Of a stretch of 7,019 bases of DNA, positions 5,032 through 7,019 are shown one piece after another. Both the position numbers and the translations under genes were made by a program. Position 1 is the first letter of the stretch, and each line of letters begins with the position of its first letter. The stretch covers positions 1 through 7,019 of the forward strand of contig JBKHHU010000182.1 in NCBI GenBank assembly GCA_046539045.1, in the 5' to 3' direction. The notes below the pieces were generated by a model. It saw nothing but the letters and a program-made list of their open reading frames with translations, did no database searches and was not told where the DNA came from. Source of the DNA: JBKHHU01 sp046539045 (GTDB lineage: Bacteria; Planctomycetota; Phycisphaerae; SM23-33).

Positions 5032-7019
5032 ATGAACAAGCGAAACGTGATTCCCGGCCTGTTTGCCGTCGTTCTCGGCCTCTCCGCCGCCTATGGTGAC
5101 GGGATCCTGCTGGACGGTGCGAAGAATACCAACCTTCCCTGGACCGTCAACGACTCCAAGGGCTTCCGGTGGGACATCCAGTACAACGGCTGCGTCGGCG
5201 ACGGCTCGAACGACGCCTACGACACCGGCATGCGCCTCTACGTCAACGGCGCGAGCTTCAGTTGGAGCTCGTCCATCAGCGTCGACAAGGCGGGTACCGA
5301 AGTTCAGCTCGGGCCGTGGCAGTACTCATCGATCCGCGTCTACCGGCGGATCTACGTCGACAAGAAACGAGGCTACTGCCGTTGGGTAGACATCTTCGAG
5401 AACACGCAGGGCAACCCGTATAACCTGAACCTGCGATACCACGTGGATGTCGGCGGGTCGATTCGCCGGACATTCACCACGACGGGCAAGTCAGCGGTGA
5501 CGAATAAGGACTGGGGCATCGCGACCACCTACTCGGATTCTTCCTCCAGACCCTCGACGGTCCACGTCTTCTGCAGTAAGGATGCGGAAGTCCGGCCGCA
5601 GGTGTCTACCAGCGGGGACAACATCTATTACAACTTCTCGCTGAGTATCCCTGCGGGCAAGAAGATGGCACTGTGTTTCTTCGAGGCTCAGCGGAAGCCC
5701 TTTGCGAAGGCTCAAGGCTTCCTCAAGAGCTTCAGCCCCAGCGCGGGCATACGCGACCTGCCGCGAGAGCTTCGCGACATCATCCAGAACATCTCCGGCA
5801 GCAGCCTCTCCCTCGGCAGCCTTAAGCTGCCCCGCAGCGACGAGCACGACCTGGCCGTCCGCAACAATGACGACGAGATGCTGGGGAAGTTCCTGATCGA
5901 CGAGCTCGCGCTGGAGACGGCGTTCGGCAAGATCACTCTCCCGGCCGAGCGCATCCTCGGGCTGGCGATGGTCGCTCCGCGGGACCGGTACGCCCTGGTG
6001 GCGCTGACCGACGGGCAGATCGTCGGCGGGAAAATGCAGAGCAAGACGCTGAAGTTCCGGCTGACCAACGGCAGCCAGTTGGAGCTTGAACCGCAACAGT
6101 TCAAAACCATCGCCTTCCAGATCAGCACCGGCAAACCGGACGAGATAGAAATCAGCGACCCGATGGTCCTCCTCCGCGGAGGACAGCAGTTGATCTTCTC
6201 CCTGGACGATCTGGACTGCACGTATCAGACGCGGTACGGCCGGGTGAAACTGACCGCAGACTCGCTGTCACAGATCGTCTTGACCACCGAGGACGGCGGG
6301 CTTCATCGGGCGGAGTTCCTCAACGGGACGGTGCTCAGCGGAATGCTGGGCAAAGATGAACAGGAGCTTACGCTGGCTCTCATGGACAAGAAGTGCAGCA
6401 TTCCGCACCCCTACATCCAGTTGTTCGCCATCCAGCCGGCAACCGAGGCAACGCCTCCGCTGGTGGAAGTCGCCATGGCCAATGACGATACGCTCAATGG
6501 ATGGATCATGGACGAAGAGATCAAGCTGAAGACCGATGTCGGCAAAATCACCCTCACACCCGGACAGATGCGAGACGTGGAGTTTTCCGAGGGGACCATG
6601 GGGCACATGCGATGCACCCTTGCCGACGGCTCGGCCGTGACGGGATACATCGAGAACAAGCGTCTGAGGTTCCTCATCGCCGAGGGCGTCGAACTGCCCA
6701 TACACACCGGGCACATCCGGACGATGCAGATTCCGGAGAAGTTGCCCAAAGAAGGCGACCTGGCATCCGAAGACGACAGCGCAGACCCGGACGAGACCGA
6801 CAGGCCGGAAAACGGAACTGTCAGCAGCCCCGATCTGCAGAAGTTGCGGGACGAACTGAAGCAACTGCAGGAAGTGCAGAAAAAGCTTGAGGCGATCTCC
6901 GCTGCCGGTGGGGGCGAGGCGGTCAAGGCGGAGATGGAGAAGGTCGCCAGGCAGATCGCGGAGATCAAAGTGAAAATCGCCCGCGCCGAAAAAGAGGCCC
7001 AGGCCAAGGCAGCGAGGGA
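5032..7019 (+). CDS. Secreted six-module beta-repeat paralogue, coiled-coil C-terminus (partial)
   Basis: The frame is open from the ATG at 5032 to the window edge: 662 codons plus 2 nt and no stop, so the 3' end is missing. It is a full-length paralogue of the preceding gene. A signal peptide (MNKRN, hydrophobic VIPGLFAVVLGLSAA, cleavage near AYG, residue 22) leads into the beta-rich domain with GFRWDIQ (44-50), YRRI (104-107), RWVDIFENTQG (117-127) and C181/C215. The two cysteines have the same 34-residue spacing as in the neighbour. Six modules follow at about 278-313, 326-363, 382-417, 430-467, 483-518 and 531-566, for instance ETAFGKITLPAERI and LTDGQIVGGK. Instead of a HEAT-like segment, an acidic linker (about 572-600) and a charged heptad-like helix (about 600-662, rich in Lys, Glu, Gln and Ala) follow, predicted coiled coil and still open at the edge. 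Function is unknown; secretion and possible oligomerisation through the coiled coil are inference. Confidence 0.87.
   Translation, partial: MNKRNVIPGLFAVVLGLSAAYGDGILLDGAKNTNLPWTVNDSKGFRWDIQYNGCVGDGSNDAYDTGMRLYVNGASFSWSSSISVDKAGTEVQLGPWQYSSIRVYRRIYVDKKRGYCRWVDIFENTQGNPYNLNLRYHVDVGGSIRRTFTTTGKSAVTNKDWGIATTYSDSSSRPSTVHVFCSKDAEVRPQVSTSGDNIYYNFSLSIPAGKKMALCFFEAQRKPFAKAQGFLKSFSPSAGIRDLPRELRDIIQNISGSSLSLGSLKLPRSDEHDLAVRNNDDEMLGKFLIDELALETAFGKITLPAERILGLAMVAPRDRYALVALTDGQIVGGKMQSKTLKFRLTNGSQLELEPQQFKTIAFQISTGKPDEIEISDPMVLLRGGQQLIFSLDDLDCTYQTRYGRVKLTADSLSQIVLTTEDGGLHRAEFLNGTVLSGMLGKDEQELTLALMDKKCSIPHPYIQLFAIQPATEATPPLVEVAMANDDTLNGWIMDEEIKLKTDVGKITLTPGQMRDVEFSEGTMGHMRCTLADGSAVTGYIENKRLRFLIAEGVELPIHTGHIRTMQIPEKLPKEGDLASEDDSADPDETDRPENGTVSSPDLQKLRDELKQLQEVQKKLEAISAAGGGEAVKAEMEKVARQIAEIKVKIARAEKEAQAKAAR

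Overview
The window is GC-rich bacterial chromosome with two unrelated halves around a divergent intergenic region. I infer Planctomycetota or a neighbouring phylum. The evidence is a short HEAT-like segment of the 'REKAT.EL..IG..A.P.L...L...DPE.R.R' type, common in secreted planctomycete proteins, plus sparse Shine-Dalgarno signals and large secreted beta-rich proteins of no recognised family. The sequence alone does not prove this placement.

Left half (minus strand): hisD (histidinol dehydrogenase, complete, all expected zinc and catalytic residues present) lies downstream of a complete Cof-type HAD-IIB phosphatase gene. A 254-nt gap separates them. It holds a good sigma70-like promoter for hisD and a run of inverted repeats that would form a structured leader of about 165 nt. 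A second sigma70-like promoter sits so close to the HAD start codon that its transcript would be almost leaderless. The first 155 nt contain no gene, only a small 9-nt-period repeat.

Right half (plus strand): two consecutive genes, the second cut by the window end, encode full-length paralogues of a secreted protein I do not recognise. Each has a signal peptide, an N-terminal beta-rich domain (about 190 residues) with a conserved GxRWDIQ motif and a Cys pair at identical spacing, and then six tandem beta-modules of about 36 residues arranged as three A/B pairs. The C-terminal parts differ: a HEAT-like segment and Pro/Arg-rich tail in the first, an acidic linker and long charged coiled coil in the second. 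The first gene is preceded by a near-consensus sigmaE/ECF-type promoter (GGAACTT, 15 nt, GTCTAT), and the second probably shares its transcript. The most interesting content is therefore a possible ECF-sigma-controlled pair of secreted repeat proteins. hisD and the HAD gene are ordinary housekeeping genes with somewhat unusual leaders.
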